From positions 186,001 to 250,000 of the forward strand of contig JACQZU010000021.1 of assembly GCA_016213735.1 (NCBI GenBank): a stretch of 64,000 bases of DNA. Reading direction: 5' to 3'. Below the pieces are notes generated by a model that was not told the origin of the DNA, made no database searches, and was given only the letters and a program-made list of their open reading frames with translations. The position numbers were made by a program, and so were the translations under genes. Of the stretch, positions 29,773-38,531 are shown piece by piece. Origin of the DNA: Acidobacteriota bacterium. GTDB taxonomy: Bacteria; Acidobacteriota; Holophagae; Holophagales; Holophagaceae. How positions within the stretch are numbered: the first letter of the stretch is position 1; every line of letters begins with the position of its first letter.

Positions 29773-30591
29773 ATGATTCCGTTCGACTGGGGGCCGCTCC
29801 TGCAGGGCGGCCCCCTCTTCATCGGCATCCTCAACCTCACCCCGGACTCCTTCAGCGACGGGGGACGCTTCCTGGGCCCGGAAGCGGCCCTGGCCCAGGC
29901 GCGGCGGCTGGTGGCAGGTGGCGCGGGGCTCCTGGACCTGGGCGCGGAAAGCACCCGGCCCGGGGCCCTGCCCGTGTCCGAAGCCGAGGAATGGGCCCGC
30001 CTGGCCCCGGGTCTCGTCCTCCTTCGGGCGGAACTGCCCGGGACCCCCCTCAGCGTGGACACGCGCCATCCCGGGGTGGCCGCCCGGGCCCTGGGGGCTG
30101 GCGCCACCGTGCTGAACGACGTCACCGGCTTCTCGGATCCAGGGATGCGGCGCCTGGCCCGGGACCGCGGCTGCGGCTGCATCGCCATGCGCAGCCGCCT
30201 GCGAGAGGGCCGCCTCTGGATGCCGCCCTACGAGGATCCCGCCCCGGGCGATGCCGTGCCCCTGGTCGAGGAGCTCCGGGAGGTGAAGGACCGCCTCCTG
30301 GCGGAGGGGGTCGCGGAACAGCGGCTCCTCCTGGACCCCGGCTTCGGCTTCGGCACGAGGTTCACCGAAGATCTGGCCCTCTGGGAGGCCCTGCCGGAGC
30401 TGCCCCGGCACCTGGACTGGCCTGCGGAACGCTTCTGCCTCGGCATCTCCCGCAAGCGGTTCGTGGCCTGGAAGAGCGGGGACACCGCCCTCCCCGCGGC
30501 GGCGCGGGACGAAGCCACCGCAGCCCTGCACCGCGAAGCAATGGATGGGGGCTACCGCGTCTTCAGGACCCACGCGGTGCCGGGGATCTGA
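29773..30591 (+). CDS. folP: Dihydropteroate synthase
   Basis: A 272-residue TIM-barrel enzyme of folate synthesis joining p-aminobenzoate to hydroxymethyl-dihydropterin pyrophosphate. Conserved sites are GILNLTPDSFSDGG, DLGAESTRPGA, SVDT, LNDVTGFSD, LLDPGFGFGT, GISRKRF and the C-terminal RTHAV (usually RVHDV). The segment after CGCIAMRSRLREG departs from the common MHMQG block, so that loop is divergent, but the core residues remain. The start lies one base after the ftsH stop, an arrangement also found in other phyla. Confidence 0.92.
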   Translation: MIPFDWGPLLQGGPLFIGILNLTPDSFSDGGRFLGPEAALAQARRLVAGGAGLLDLGAESTRPGALPVSEAEEWARLAPGLVLLRAELPGTPLSVDTRHPGVAARALGAGATVLNDVTGFSDPGMRRLARDRGCGCIAMRSRLREGRLWMPPYEDPAPGDAVPLVEELREVKDRLLAEGVAEQRLLLDPGFGFGTRFTEDLALWEALPELPRHLDWPAERFCLGISRKRFVAWKSGDTALPAAARDEATAALHREAMDGGYRVFRTHAVPGI

Positions 30592-30597
30592 GACCGC

Positions 30598-31383
30598 TCA
30601 CTTCTCCCGCGCTTTCTCCTCGGCTCGTTTTCGCAGTTCTCGGTGCTCGGCCTCCGTGAGGATGCCGTCCGCGCGAAGGCGCTCCAGGCGCGCCAGGGTG
30701 CCGGGGAGGTCGAAGGGCTTGGGGTCCCGGACCGCGACCCCGACCTTCCCTGGCTCGGGAGAGCGGAGGGCAGGGGATCCCGTGGACGGGGCCTGGACGG
30801 GGGCCCGGACCGGAGCCGCCTTGGTCCCTTCCGCAGCCAGGGCCCGCCCCACCTCGTCGCACCAGCGCCCGAAGTTGGTCTGCCACGCGCTGTCGCTCAG
30901 GCCGCGAACGCTGTGGTGGAAGGCCGCCAGCAAGTCCCCGGTGGCGGGGTCCGTGAGCTTGAGGTCCACGGTGAGGTGGAGGCGCTCCACGGCGGAGCCC
31001 TCGTCCCCCGGCCCGGCGGCGTCTGCCACCCGGCCGGCCAGTTGGAACGCTCCCGCCCGGGACGAGACCTCGCAGCCCTGGAGCTGCTTGCGCAGGGCCG
31101 ACTCCAGCTGGGCCTCGAAGGTGCCCTCCAGGCGCCGCACGAAACGCCGGTCCTTCTCGTCCCGGGGCCCTGCCACCCAGGCCGGCGCCTCCCAGGGAAG
31201 AATCCGGAGGCTGCGGCCATTCAAGTTCAGCCCGGGCCTCACCCAATGATGGCCCAGGTCCTGGGATTCCTGGAACACCACCCCGGACCCGAACCAGGCG
31301 GGATCCAGGCGGCCCCGGTCGGGGCCCTGGGGCTCGGCGGCCCCGAGGGAAAGGGCGAGGAGGAGGGCGGCGGTCCGGCACAT
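30598..31383 (-). CDS. Exported protein with C-terminal SHOCT-like segment
   Basis: A 261-residue protein with a short signal peptide (MCRTAALLLALSLGAAEPQG). The body (LDPAWFGSGVVFQESQDLGH, LRILPWEAPAW, LHLTVDLKLTDPATGDLLAA, FHHSVRGL) reads like DUF3313-type envelope proteins that collect beta strands, though I cannot assign it firmly. After a Pro/Ala linker, the last 30 residues (TLARLERLRADGILTEAEHR) look like a SHOCT motif, a short helical hairpin found at protein ends. Its function is unknown. It converges on folP with only six bases between the genes. Confidence 0.6.
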   Translation of the reverse strand: MCRTAALLLALSLGAAEPQGPDRGRLDPAWFGSGVVFQESQDLGHHWVRPGLNLNGRSLRILPWEAPAWVAGPRDEKDRRFVRRLEGTFEAQLESALRKQLQGCEVSSRAGAFQLAGRVADAAGPGDEGSAVERLHLTVDLKLTDPATGDLLAAFHHSVRGLSDSAWQTNFGRWCDEVGRALAAEGTKAAPVRAPVQAPSTGSPALRSPEPGKVGVAVRDPKPFDLPGTLARLERLRADGILTEAEHRELRKRAEEKAREK

Positions 31384-31397
31384 GGGGGCTCCGGTTG

Positions 31398-31403
31398 TAA
31401 GCT
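31398..31403 (+). promoter_or_regulatory. -10-like box directly before glmM
   Basis: TAAGCT is separated from the glmM ATG by GGCCCC (six bases), and there is no Shine-Dalgarno. This suggests a leaderless mRNA. Confidence 0.35.
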
Positions 31404-31409
31404 GGCCCC

Positions 31410-32732
31410 ATGAGTCTGAAGCACTTCGGAACCGACGGCATCCGCGGCAGGGCCTACGAACCCCCTCTCCGCCTGGAGGACGCCGCCCGCTGGGGCGCGG
31501 CCTGGTCCCAAGTGGCCCGGAGATCCGGCGTGGAACGCCTCGTGGCGGGCTGGGACCCCCGCCTCAGTTCGGAGCCCCTCCTGGCGGCCTTCCGGCAGGG
31601 CGTGGGGATGCGCCTCGAAGTGCTGGAACTGGGCATGGTGCCGACTCCCGCGGTGGCCTGGACCACGGCGGAGCTCAGCGCCACGGGACCCCGCACCTGG
31701 GGCCTGGTGATCAGCGCCAGCCACAATCCCCCGGAGGACAACGGCCTCAAGGGTTTCAACGAGGCGGGGGAGAAGCTGGAGGAGGAGCAGGAGCGTGACA
31801 TCGAGGAGGCCTTCGAGTCGCTGATGGAACCCACCACCATCCTCACGGAAGCCCTCCGGGCCCCCATGGACCCCTACCTCTGGCATCTGGAAGGCGTGGA
31901 ACTGGGAGCCGACTTCCCGGTCGTGGTGGACTGCGCCCACGGCGCCACCGCCCCCTGGGCCCCCCGCCTCATCCGGGGCCAGGTCTCCTTCCTGGGAGTG
32001 CCGGCGGACGGGAGCCGGATCAACCTCGGGGTCGGTTCGACCCACCTGGGCGCCCTCCAGGCGGAGGTCCGCGCACGGAAGGCGGCCCTGGGGGTGGCCT
32101 TCGACGGCGACGGGGACCGATGCCTGCTCGTGGACCCGGAGGGACACCCCGTGGACGGGGATCAGATGCTCTGGCTGCTTGTGCAGGACCGCCTGGCCCG
32201 GGGCCTGGGGGTGCCCGGGGTGGTGGGCACCCTGATGACCAACGCGGGCCTGGAATCCGCCCTGGTGTCCGCCGGCGTCCCCTTTGTGCGCACCCCGGTG
32301 GGGGACAAATTCATGCTCCGGGAGCTGAACCGCCGGGGCTGGGACCTGGCGGCGGAGGCCTCGGGCCATCTCATCCAGCGGCACCTGGGCCCCAGCGGGG
32401 ACGGGCTGGCCACGGCCCTCGAACTCATCTCCGCCCTCCGGCGACGGCCCCCTGCGGAGCGGTGGTCCTGGCGCTTCCCCCCTTGGCCCCTTCGGCTGGT
32501 GAACCTGGCCTGCCGGGACCGAGTGCCCCTGGAATCCTGCCGGGCGCTGGAGGCTGAGCGCTCCAGGCTGGAGCGGACCCACGGCCCAGAGCTTCGGATC
32601 GTGCTGCGCTGGTCGGGGACCGAGGCCAAACTCCGGCTCATGGTGGAGGCGCGGGAGCGGGCGGTGGTGGACATGGCCCTGTTGGCCCTCGAGCGGGCCG
32701 CCCGGGAGGATCTTGCCCGCCTGGGGGGCTGA
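31410..32732 (+). CDS. glmM: Phosphoglucosamine mutase
   Basis: A 440-residue phosphohexomutase. It has FGTDGIRGRA at the start, the active-site serine in LVISASHNPPEDNGLKGF, the metal site FDGDGDRCLLVDP, the sugar-binding region ASGHLIQRHLGPSGDG and the phosphate site RWSGTEAKLRLMVE. The GTDGIRG start and the ISASHNP motif favour GlmM, which makes glucosamine-1-phosphate for peptidoglycan and LPS, over phosphomannomutase. The gene is monocistronic or leads into pdxJ 69 bases later. Confidence 0.9.
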   Translation: MSLKHFGTDGIRGRAYEPPLRLEDAARWGAAWSQVARRSGVERLVAGWDPRLSSEPLLAAFRQGVGMRLEVLELGMVPTPAVAWTTAELSATGPRTWGLVISASHNPPEDNGLKGFNEAGEKLEEEQERDIEEAFESLMEPTTILTEALRAPMDPYLWHLEGVELGADFPVVVDCAHGATAPWAPRLIRGQVSFLGVPADGSRINLGVGSTHLGALQAEVRARKAALGVAFDGDGDRCLLVDPEGHPVDGDQMLWLLVQDRLARGLGVPGVVGTLMTNAGLESALVSAGVPFVRTPVGDKFMLRELNRRGWDLAAEASGHLIQRHLGPSGDGLATALELISALRRRPPAERWSWRFPPWPLRLVNLACRDRVPLESCRALEAERSRLERTHGPELRIVLRWSGTEAKLRLMVEARERAVVDMALLALERAAREDLARLGG

Positions 32733-32801
32733 GGGGAAATTTTCGACTTCCGCCCCCCGGCCTACCATGGGTTAAGATGCCTTGCACCAAAGGAGTACGG
32801 G

Positions 32802-33530
32802 TTGAGCCCACGGCTGGGCGTGAACATCGACCACGTGGCCACCCTTCGCCAGGCGAGGGGGGGCCGGGAACCTGAGCCCGTGGCGGCGGCGCTCCTGGCC
32901 CAGAGCGCCGGCGCCCACGGCATCACGGTGCACCTCCGGGCGGACCGCCGGCACATCCAGGAGCGGGATGTCCGCATCCTCAAGGAAGTGGTGGCCCTTC
33001 CCCTGAATGTCGAGTGCGCGGCCACCCCGGACGCCGCGGCCCTGGTGGTGGCCCTGCAGCCTGCGTGGGCCACGCTGGTTCCTGAAACCCGGGAGGAGGT
33101 CACCACCCAGGGAGGCCTGGACGCGGTCTTCCTCCAGGGTCACCTCCGGAGCGTCATCCGTGAGCTGCGCTCCGCCGACGTGCAGGTGAGCCTTTTCCTC
33201 GACCCCATCCCCGACCAGGTGCGCATGGCCGCCAAGCTGGAGGCCGACGCGGTGGAGATCAACACGGGCATCTACGCGGACCTGCCCCAGGGCGCGGATC
33301 CCCTGGCAGAACTCAATCGCATCCGCGAGGTGTCCCGCCTCGCCGCCCGCCTGGGCCTCCGGGTGCTGGCGGGCCACGGGCTCAACCTCCGCAACGTGGG
33401 CCCCGTGGCCGCCGTCCCGGAACTGGGGGAACTCAACATCGGGCACAGCATCGTGGGCCGGGCGGTCCTGGTGGGATTCGAGCGCGCGGTGCGGGAAATG
33501 CTCGAGGCCATGGCCGGAGGGGTGCCGTGA
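32802..33530 (+). CDS. pdxJ: Pyridoxine 5'-phosphate synthase PdxJ
   Basis: A 242-residue TIM barrel that makes pyridoxine phosphate from deoxyxylulose phosphate and aminoacetone phosphate. Motifs: LGVNIDHVATLRQARGG, GITVHLRADRRHIQ, LNVECAAT, VSLFLDPIPDQVRMA, EINTGIYADLP, AGHGLNLRNV and LNIGHSIVGRAVLVG. The start is TTG at 32802, shown by AAAGGAG eight bases upstream and by the family N-terminus; no ATG is available in that position. Its end overlaps the next receiver gene by four bases. Confidence 0.96.
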   Translation: MSPRLGVNIDHVATLRQARGGREPEPVAAALLAQSAGAHGITVHLRADRRHIQERDVRILKEVVALPLNVECAATPDAAALVVALQPAWATLVPETREEVTTQGGLDAVFLQGHLRSVIRELRSADVQVSLFLDPIPDQVRMAAKLEADAVEINTGIYADLPQGADPLAELNRIREVSRLAARLGLRVLAGHGLNLRNVGPVAAVPELGELNIGHSIVGRAVLVGFERAVREMLEAMAGGVP

Positions 33531-33919
33531 CCACGAGCCCCCCTGAAGCCCGGACGATCCTCCTGGTGGACGACGACCCCGAGATCCGCGGGATCCTCCG
33601 GGCCATGCTCGAGGGCCGGGGCTTCAACATCCTGGAGGCCCCCACCGCCGAAGCCGGCCGCTTCCGCCTGCTCACCTCCAAGGTGGACCTCGTGTTCCTG
33701 GACCTGGGCCTGCCCGCCGAATCCGGCCCGGAGCTCTGCGCCTACATCAAGAAGGAGATGCCGCCTCCCGTCCCCAAGGTGGTGATGCTGACCGTCCATG
33801 ACGAGGCGGAGGCCTGGGTGATGGGACTGGAATCGGGCCCCGACGTCTACGCGGTGAAGCCCTTCGGGCTGGACCGGATCCTCATGCTGGTGGACAACCT
33901 GCTCGGGGAGGGCGCCTGA
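33527..33919 (+). CDS. Single-domain CheY-like response regulator
   Basis: A 130-residue receiver without an output domain. It has ILLVDDDPEIRGILRAMLEG, the phospho-acceptor Asp in LVFLDLGLPAESGPEL and the conserved Lys in YAVKPFG. It starts with GTG at 33527, overlapping the pdxJ stop, and its stop overlaps the DUF4388 start. It heads a three-gene module with a DUF4388 protein and a CheZ-like phosphatase. The kinase that phosphorylates it is not encoded nearby. Confidence 0.9.
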   Translation: MTTSPPEARTILLVDDDPEIRGILRAMLEGRGFNILEAPTAEAGRFRLLTSKVDLVFLDLGLPAESGPELCAYIKKEMPPPVPKVVMLTVHDEAEAWVMGLESGPDVYAVKPFGLDRILMLVDNLLGEGA

Positions 33920-34740
33920 TGGGAAACCTTAAGGGCAGCCTCCAGAGCATCTCCCTTACCGACGTGGTCCAGCTCCTCCACGTGAACAAGAAGACGGGCG
34001 AGCTGCGGGTGAGCAACGGGAAGGAGAAGGGGATCCTCTTCGTGGTGGATGGCGAGGTTCTCCACGCGGAGCTGGGGACCCTCAAGGGCGAGGGTGCCGC
34101 CTTCGAAACCCTCGAGTGGGAGCGGGGGGAATTCGAGTTTTTTCCGGTCAAGGTCCGACCCGGAGGCAGCATCCGGCGCTCGGTGCCGGACCTCCTCATG
34201 GAAGCCGCCCGGACCTCCGACTCCCGCCGGCGGTTCCGAAGCATCTTCCCCAGCCTCGAGGCGGTGCCCTGGTGCACCATCGAGGAACCGGCGCTCACCT
34301 TCGGCCTCAAGGTCTTCCCGGAGGACCGCAAGGCCATCCCCTTCTTCGACGGCTACCGGGACTTCCGCCAGGTGATGGAGCACGCGGAACTCAGCGAGGT
34401 CACCGTGCTCCAGGCGGCCCAGGTGCTCAAGGAGGCGGGCCGGCTCCAGGTCCTCCTCCCCGCGGTGTCCCTCCGGGTTCTTCCCCTCAAGACCGGGTTC
34501 TTCAAGAAGGGGGACCACGTGGAAGTGGCCAAGGCCCACGAGGACCGCTGGAAGGCCATGGGACCCTACAGCCGGGGGCGCCTGGCCAACCTGCGAATCC
34601 AGTGGGCCTCCGGGGCGGCGGTGGAGCCTGTTCAGTTCGTGGCGGGCCTGGAGGAGGGCAGCATCGCCATCCCCCGTGAATTCATGCAGGCCTGGGGCCT
34701 GGCCGAAACGGACAGCGTGGCGGCGCGGCCCGCGCCCTGA
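33919..34740 (+). CDS. DUF4388 (PATAN-like) signalling protein
   Basis: A 273-residue cytoplasmic protein. The N-terminal 100 residues (MGNLKGSLQSISLTDVVQLL, KTGELRVSNGKEKGILFVVD, GEVLHAELGTLKGEGA) are a clear DUF4388 domain, found in Deltaproteobacteria and Acidobacteria with chemotaxis-like and motility proteins. The rest (FFDGYRDFRQVMEHAELSEV, VEPVQFVAGLEEGSIAIPRE) has a short winged-helix-like part and an unassigned C-terminus. It starts on the last base of the receiver stop codon and precedes the CheZ-like gene. It probably relays the receiver's state to a partner protein. Confidence 0.85.
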   Translation: MGNLKGSLQSISLTDVVQLLHVNKKTGELRVSNGKEKGILFVVDGEVLHAELGTLKGEGAAFETLEWERGEFEFFPVKVRPGGSIRRSVPDLLMEAARTSDSRRRFRSIFPSLEAVPWCTIEEPALTFGLKVFPEDRKAIPFFDGYRDFRQVMEHAELSEVTVLQAAQVLKEAGRLQVLLPAVSLRVLPLKTGFFKKGDHVEVAKAHEDRWKAMGPYSRGRLANLRIQWASGAAVEPVQFVAGLEEGSIAIPREFMQAWGLAETDSVAARPAP

Positions 34741-34764
34741 GAGACCCGCGTGCGAGGAGGACCC

Positions 34765-35697
34765 ATGGAACCCGAATCCGAGCGCCCCGCCGAGTCCTCC
34801 ACGATCCGGCCCGAGGTCCTGCTGGAGGAATTCCGGGAGCGCAGCGAGGCCCTGGACGCCCGCCTGGACGCCCTGCAGTCCATGATCGAGGGCATCCGCG
34901 GGGAGCTCCGCGTGGAGTCCCGGGAGAGTCTCTCCCGGCTGGCTCAGGCGGCCCAGGACATGGCCAACGGCATCGTGTACCAGCAGATCGACCTCCAGGC
35001 GAAGGGCGAGCTGGGGGCCCTGGTGAACAGCCTCAACACCACGCTCCAGAACCTCCAGCAGCTCGACGCCTCCGTGAAGCAGCAGAGCACCCGGGTGCCC
35101 GAGCTCGCAGCCCAGTTGGACGCCATCACCGCCGACACTGAGGCGGCCACCCAGAGCGTGATGAACCGGCTGGACACCCTCATGGCGGCCTCGGACGGCG
35201 CCACCGAGGCGATCCAGGGGGCCCTGAAGGCCCTGGAACAGCGCCAGGCCGGCGAGAACGCCTTCCAGGCCGAAATCGACCGCTTCCTCGACCGTGCCCA
35301 GGAGGGGGGTGACCCCACCACCGTGGCCCAGGACATCCTGGATTTCCTTTTCACCCATCGGGTGACCTCCCGGCTGGCCCCGGTGGACCTGGCCCCCGCC
35401 GCAGAGCGAATCCGATCCATTTCCGACGAGTCTTTCGAGATCCTGAACGAACTCCAGTTCCAGGACATCACCCGTCAGAAGGTGGAGAAGGTCGTGCTCC
35501 TGCTCAAGCAATTCCAGGGGGGCCTCGGGAGGCTTCTGGAGATCTTCAAGCTGCGGGAGGACGAGGCCTCCAGCGAGGTCTTCGAGCGGCGGACCGTCGC
35601 CACCCAGGAGCACATCTTCGAGGCCAGCCTCGAAGCCGACCACAGCAAGGATTCCGTGGACGACATCGTGGCGCGCTTCAAGAAGGAACAGGGGTAG
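34765..35697 (+). CDS. CheZ-like phosphatase with CheY-binding-type tail
   Basis: A 310-residue, mostly helical protein. The segment LNELQFQDITRQKVEKVVLL (about 228-246) carries the CheZ active-site pair D234 and Q238 (DxxxQ). The C-terminus DSVDDIVARF resembles the CheY-binding tail of CheZ (VDDLLxSLGF). The long N-terminal part (about 20-160) is predicted coiled coil. GAGGAGGA before the ATG at 34765 sets the start. Encoded two genes after a CheY-like receiver, it is the probable phosphatase for that receiver. It shares the active-site motif with the shorter protein at 9449-9964. Confidence 0.7.
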   Translation: MEPESERPAESSTIRPEVLLEEFRERSEALDARLDALQSMIEGIRGELRVESRESLSRLAQAAQDMANGIVYQQIDLQAKGELGALVNSLNTTLQNLQQLDASVKQQSTRVPELAAQLDAITADTEAATQSVMNRLDTLMAASDGATEAIQGALKALEQRQAGENAFQAEIDRFLDRAQEGGDPTTVAQDILDFLFTHRVTSRLAPVDLAPAAERIRSISDESFEILNELQFQDITRQKVEKVVLLLKQFQGGLGRLLEIFKLREDEASSEVFERRTVATQEHIFEASLEADHSKDSVDDIVARFKKEQG

Positions 35698-35707
35698 AGG
35701 GCTACCC

Positions 35708-35750
35708 CCAGGGTCGCGCGTCCGCCTGGATGCGCGGGTCGGGACCCTGG
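35708..35750. terminator. Long inverted repeat between converging genes
   Basis: CCAGGGTC (35708-35715) pairs exactly with GACCCTGG (35743-35750), and further CGCG pairing is possible inside. There is no U-run, so it is a possible bidirectional transcription stop of the GC-hairpin kind. Confidence 0.4.
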
Positions 35751-35847
35751 CGGAATCCCACTCCTCCCTCCTGGACGGAGTCCTGCCGCCCTGGGGGGGG
35801 CCCGATCCCGTCCCGGACCCCCCGTGATCCGCGAAGAAGCAGTGGGA

Positions 35848-38508
35848 TCAGCGTGGCCGGTCGATGAAATCCTTCAGGCGCTTCGCCGAGGCGCTGTCCG
35901 GGGCCTCCGCGAGGCAGCGGGCAATGAAGTCGCGGGCCGCGGGCCGGTTCCCCTGGGCCACGGCCACCGTGGCGAGGTGGTAGAGGCACAGGGCCCGGTC
36001 CGGGGCCTCCCGGGCCATCTCCAGGGCACCGGCGAAGGCCCCGTGGGCTTCCTTCAGTCCTCCCGCGTTCATGAGGAACATTCCGGCCTGGATGGCGTTC
36101 CGGAGGCGCCACTTGGCCGTGATTCGCATCCCGACCTCCGCGGGAACCTCCTTCATGGGGGGAGGCGTGGCCCCCCGTCGCGCGAAGACCGCCAATATGG
36201 CCTCGCTGCCCTCCCTGGCCAGGCCCAGCTTGGCGGGGCCCCAGGGGTTGCGGGGCGGGTCGAACTCCAGCGTGGGTCGGTCGTCGGTGACCGGCGCGGC
36301 GGCGGCGCAGAGATCCGCGACGCCCTTCGGGTCCAGGGCAAAGGTCTGGGCGAAGGTCTCGGGGGCGGCCACCCCGAGGCGCGTGAGGTCCGCTGCGAGG
36401 GGCCCGCTGGCCATCGCCCGGTCCAGGGCGGCGCCGTCCAGGGCGGCGGGAGCACCCTTCCGGCCCACGATGAGGCCGGTGTGCGAACAGAGCCAGAGGC
36501 TGGTTTCGGGGAAGACCTCCTGCATGGAACGGAGGATGGCCCAGGCCTGCTCGGTGCTCACAAGGTGGAAGGGCAGCCACTGGACCATGATTCCGCCCTC
36601 GTTCAGGCGCTCCCGGGCGAGGGCGTAGTACTCCCGGGAGTAGAGGCTGGCCATGCCCGCATGGGTGGGGGGCATGGGCTCGCTGGTGATGACGTCGTAG
36701 CGCTCCCGGGTGGTGAGGAGGAAATTCCGCCCGTCGTCCAGGATCAACCGGGCCCGGGGGTCCGCGAAGATGCGGTGGTTCACGTCCTGGAAGTGCGGCG
36801 CGAAGTCCAGCACGGTCTGGTTGATGTCCACCACGTCCACCTGGACCCCGGGGTGGAGCAGCGCCGCTCCCGCCGTGGCGCCGGTGCCGAAGCAGATCAC
36901 CAGCTCCCGCTTCGCCCGCCCGTGCAGCAGCAGGGGCAGGTGGCTCATCATGGGCATGTAGCTGGCCATGGCGTTGGTGCCGCTGGCCACGAAGCCGTTG
37001 ATGCGCAGGGTGCGGGCCCCGTCCCGGGTGCGCACCACCGTCACGGTGGCGTTCACGTCGTCCCGGCGGGCTTCCACGACGGAGCCGGCGGCATCCCGTT
37101 CCATGTCCAGGCGGTCGAAGGCCGCCGCCCCCCCGGGGAGGCGCAGGAGGGCCCAGGCGGAGAGGGCCAGGAGCAGCGCACCGCCGCCGGCCAGGAGGCC
37201 TCGCCGGCGCTCCTCGCCCCACCAGGGGAGGAGCACCAGAGCCATGCCCGCCTGGAGCAGGGACAGGGCCAGGAGCGCGCCCCGCAGGGAGAACAGGGGA
37301 ATGAGCAGGAAGCCCCCCAGCAGAGAGCCCGCCACGCTCCCGACGGTGTTGATCCAGTAGGCCCGCCCCAGGCGGCGGCCCTGGTCCGCGTGGCCTTGCA
37401 CCACCAGGCGGGAAGCCAGGGGGAAGACCAGGCCCATGAAGGTCACGGGCAGGAGCATCACGGCCCCGGCGCCCAGGGCGGAGATGGCCAGCAGGGTCCC
37501 GGGGCTCGGACCCCACTTGAAGGCCGCCCCTTCCATCCACACCGGGATGCTGGCCGCGAGGGGGGCAAGGGCCAGGGCGGCGATGGCGGCCAAGCCCTGG
37601 GCCACCGCAAGAACCCTGGGTCCCGGGCCCGCCAGCCGGGCCGCGGCCAGGCTGCCCAGGGCCAGACCCAACAGGAAGGCCACCAGGATGAGGGTGAAGG
37701 CCTGCACCGTGCTGCCGAAGGAGAAGACCAGGATCCGCGTCCACACCACCTCGTAGGCCATGGTGAGGAAGCCCGAGGCGGCCAGCACCGCCCAGAGGAC
37801 CTTCTCCAGCCCCGGGGATACCCGCTCCCCTTCTGGAACCGGTTCGGGAATTTCCCCCGCGGCGCCCCGATCTCTCCGGGAGAGCCCCCACAGAAGGGCG
37901 CCCAGCCCCACCAGGAGGTTGGCTCCCACCGCGCAGGCGAGGCTGCCCTGGACGCCGAGCCACCGGATGAGCAGGAAGCCCGTGAGCCCGCTCCCGAGCA
38001 CGGCGCCAGCGAGGTTGGCCGCATAGAGGGTGCCCAGGCGGCGGCCGAATTCGCCGCCGGCCCGGGAGACATGCTTGACGAGAAGGGGAAGGGTTCCTCC
38101 CATGAGGGCCGCCGGGAGCAGCAGGAGGGGCGCTGCGAAGAGCAGGCGGAGGCCCAGGAGTGCCGTGCCGCCGAGGCCGGCCGATGCGGCCAGCAGGAAG
38201 GGGCCCTGCGCGAGGCGCATCAGGAGGGGCTGGAGCAAGGCGAACAGTCCGATCGCGATCTCCAGGCACCCGTACCACGCCAGCAGGTTCCGGGAGCGGT
38301 CCGCCACCCGTCCGAGGGCCCAGGCCCCCAGGGCCAGCCCGCCCATGAAGACCGAGAGCACGGTGCCCACCGCCGGCGTGGTGGCGCCGGTCACCAGGGT
38401 CAGCTGGCGGGTCCAGAGGACCTCGTAGGCGAGGGCCGCCGCGCCCGAGAGCAGAAAGAAGCCGTGGACCAGGAAGCGGGCGCCGGGGGACATCGCTGGG
38501 CGGGACAT
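35848..38508 (-). CDS. Polytopic membrane/spermidine-synthase-like fusion protein
   Basis: An 886-residue fusion. The first 430 residues or so form many transmembrane segments (LVHGFFLLSGAAALAYEVLW, GTVLSVFMGGLALGAWALGR, and others) in an MFS-like or repeated arrangement. Residues about 480-720 are a spermidine-synthase-type methyltransferase fold: VICFGTGATAGAALLHPGVQ (SAM-type loop), VDVVDINQTVL, LILDDGRNFLL and EPMPPTHAGMASLYSREYY. A TPR-like tail (GALEMAREAPDRALCLYHLA) ends the protein. Such fusions are common in environmental bacteria, but their product is unknown; classic spermidine synthesis is not shown. It lies 23 bases behind the UbiA gene. Confidence 0.85.
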   Translation of the reverse strand: MSRPAMSPGARFLVHGFFLLSGAAALAYEVLWTRQLTLVTGATTPAVGTVLSVFMGGLALGAWALGRVADRSRNLLAWYGCLEIAIGLFALLQPLLMRLAQGPFLLAASAGLGGTALLGLRLLFAAPLLLLPAALMGGTLPLLVKHVSRAGGEFGRRLGTLYAANLAGAVLGSGLTGFLLIRWLGVQGSLACAVGANLLVGLGALLWGLSRRDRGAAGEIPEPVPEGERVSPGLEKVLWAVLAASGFLTMAYEVVWTRILVFSFGSTVQAFTLILVAFLLGLALGSLAAARLAGPGPRVLAVAQGLAAIAALALAPLAASIPVWMEGAAFKWGPSPGTLLAISALGAGAVMLLPVTFMGLVFPLASRLVVQGHADQGRRLGRAYWINTVGSVAGSLLGGFLLIPLFSLRGALLALSLLQAGMALVLLPWWGEERRRGLLAGGGALLLALSAWALLRLPGGAAAFDRLDMERDAAGSVVEARRDDVNATVTVVRTRDGARTLRINGFVASGTNAMASYMPMMSHLPLLLHGRAKRELVICFGTGATAGAALLHPGVQVDVVDINQTVLDFAPHFQDVNHRIFADPRARLILDDGRNFLLTTRERYDVITSEPMPPTHAGMASLYSREYYALARERLNEGGIMVQWLPFHLVSTEQAWAILRSMQEVFPETSLWLCSHTGLIVGRKGAPAALDGAALDRAMASGPLAADLTRLGVAAPETFAQTFALDPKGVADLCAAAAPVTDDRPTLEFDPPRNPWGPAKLGLAREGSEAILAVFARRGATPPPMKEVPAEVGMRITAKWRLRNAIQAGMFLMNAGGLKEAHGAFAGALEMAREAPDRALCLYHLATVAVAQGNRPAARDFIARCLAEAPDSASAKRLKDFIDRPR

Positions 38509-38531
38509 TCCACGAGCTTAGCCGCTCGGGC

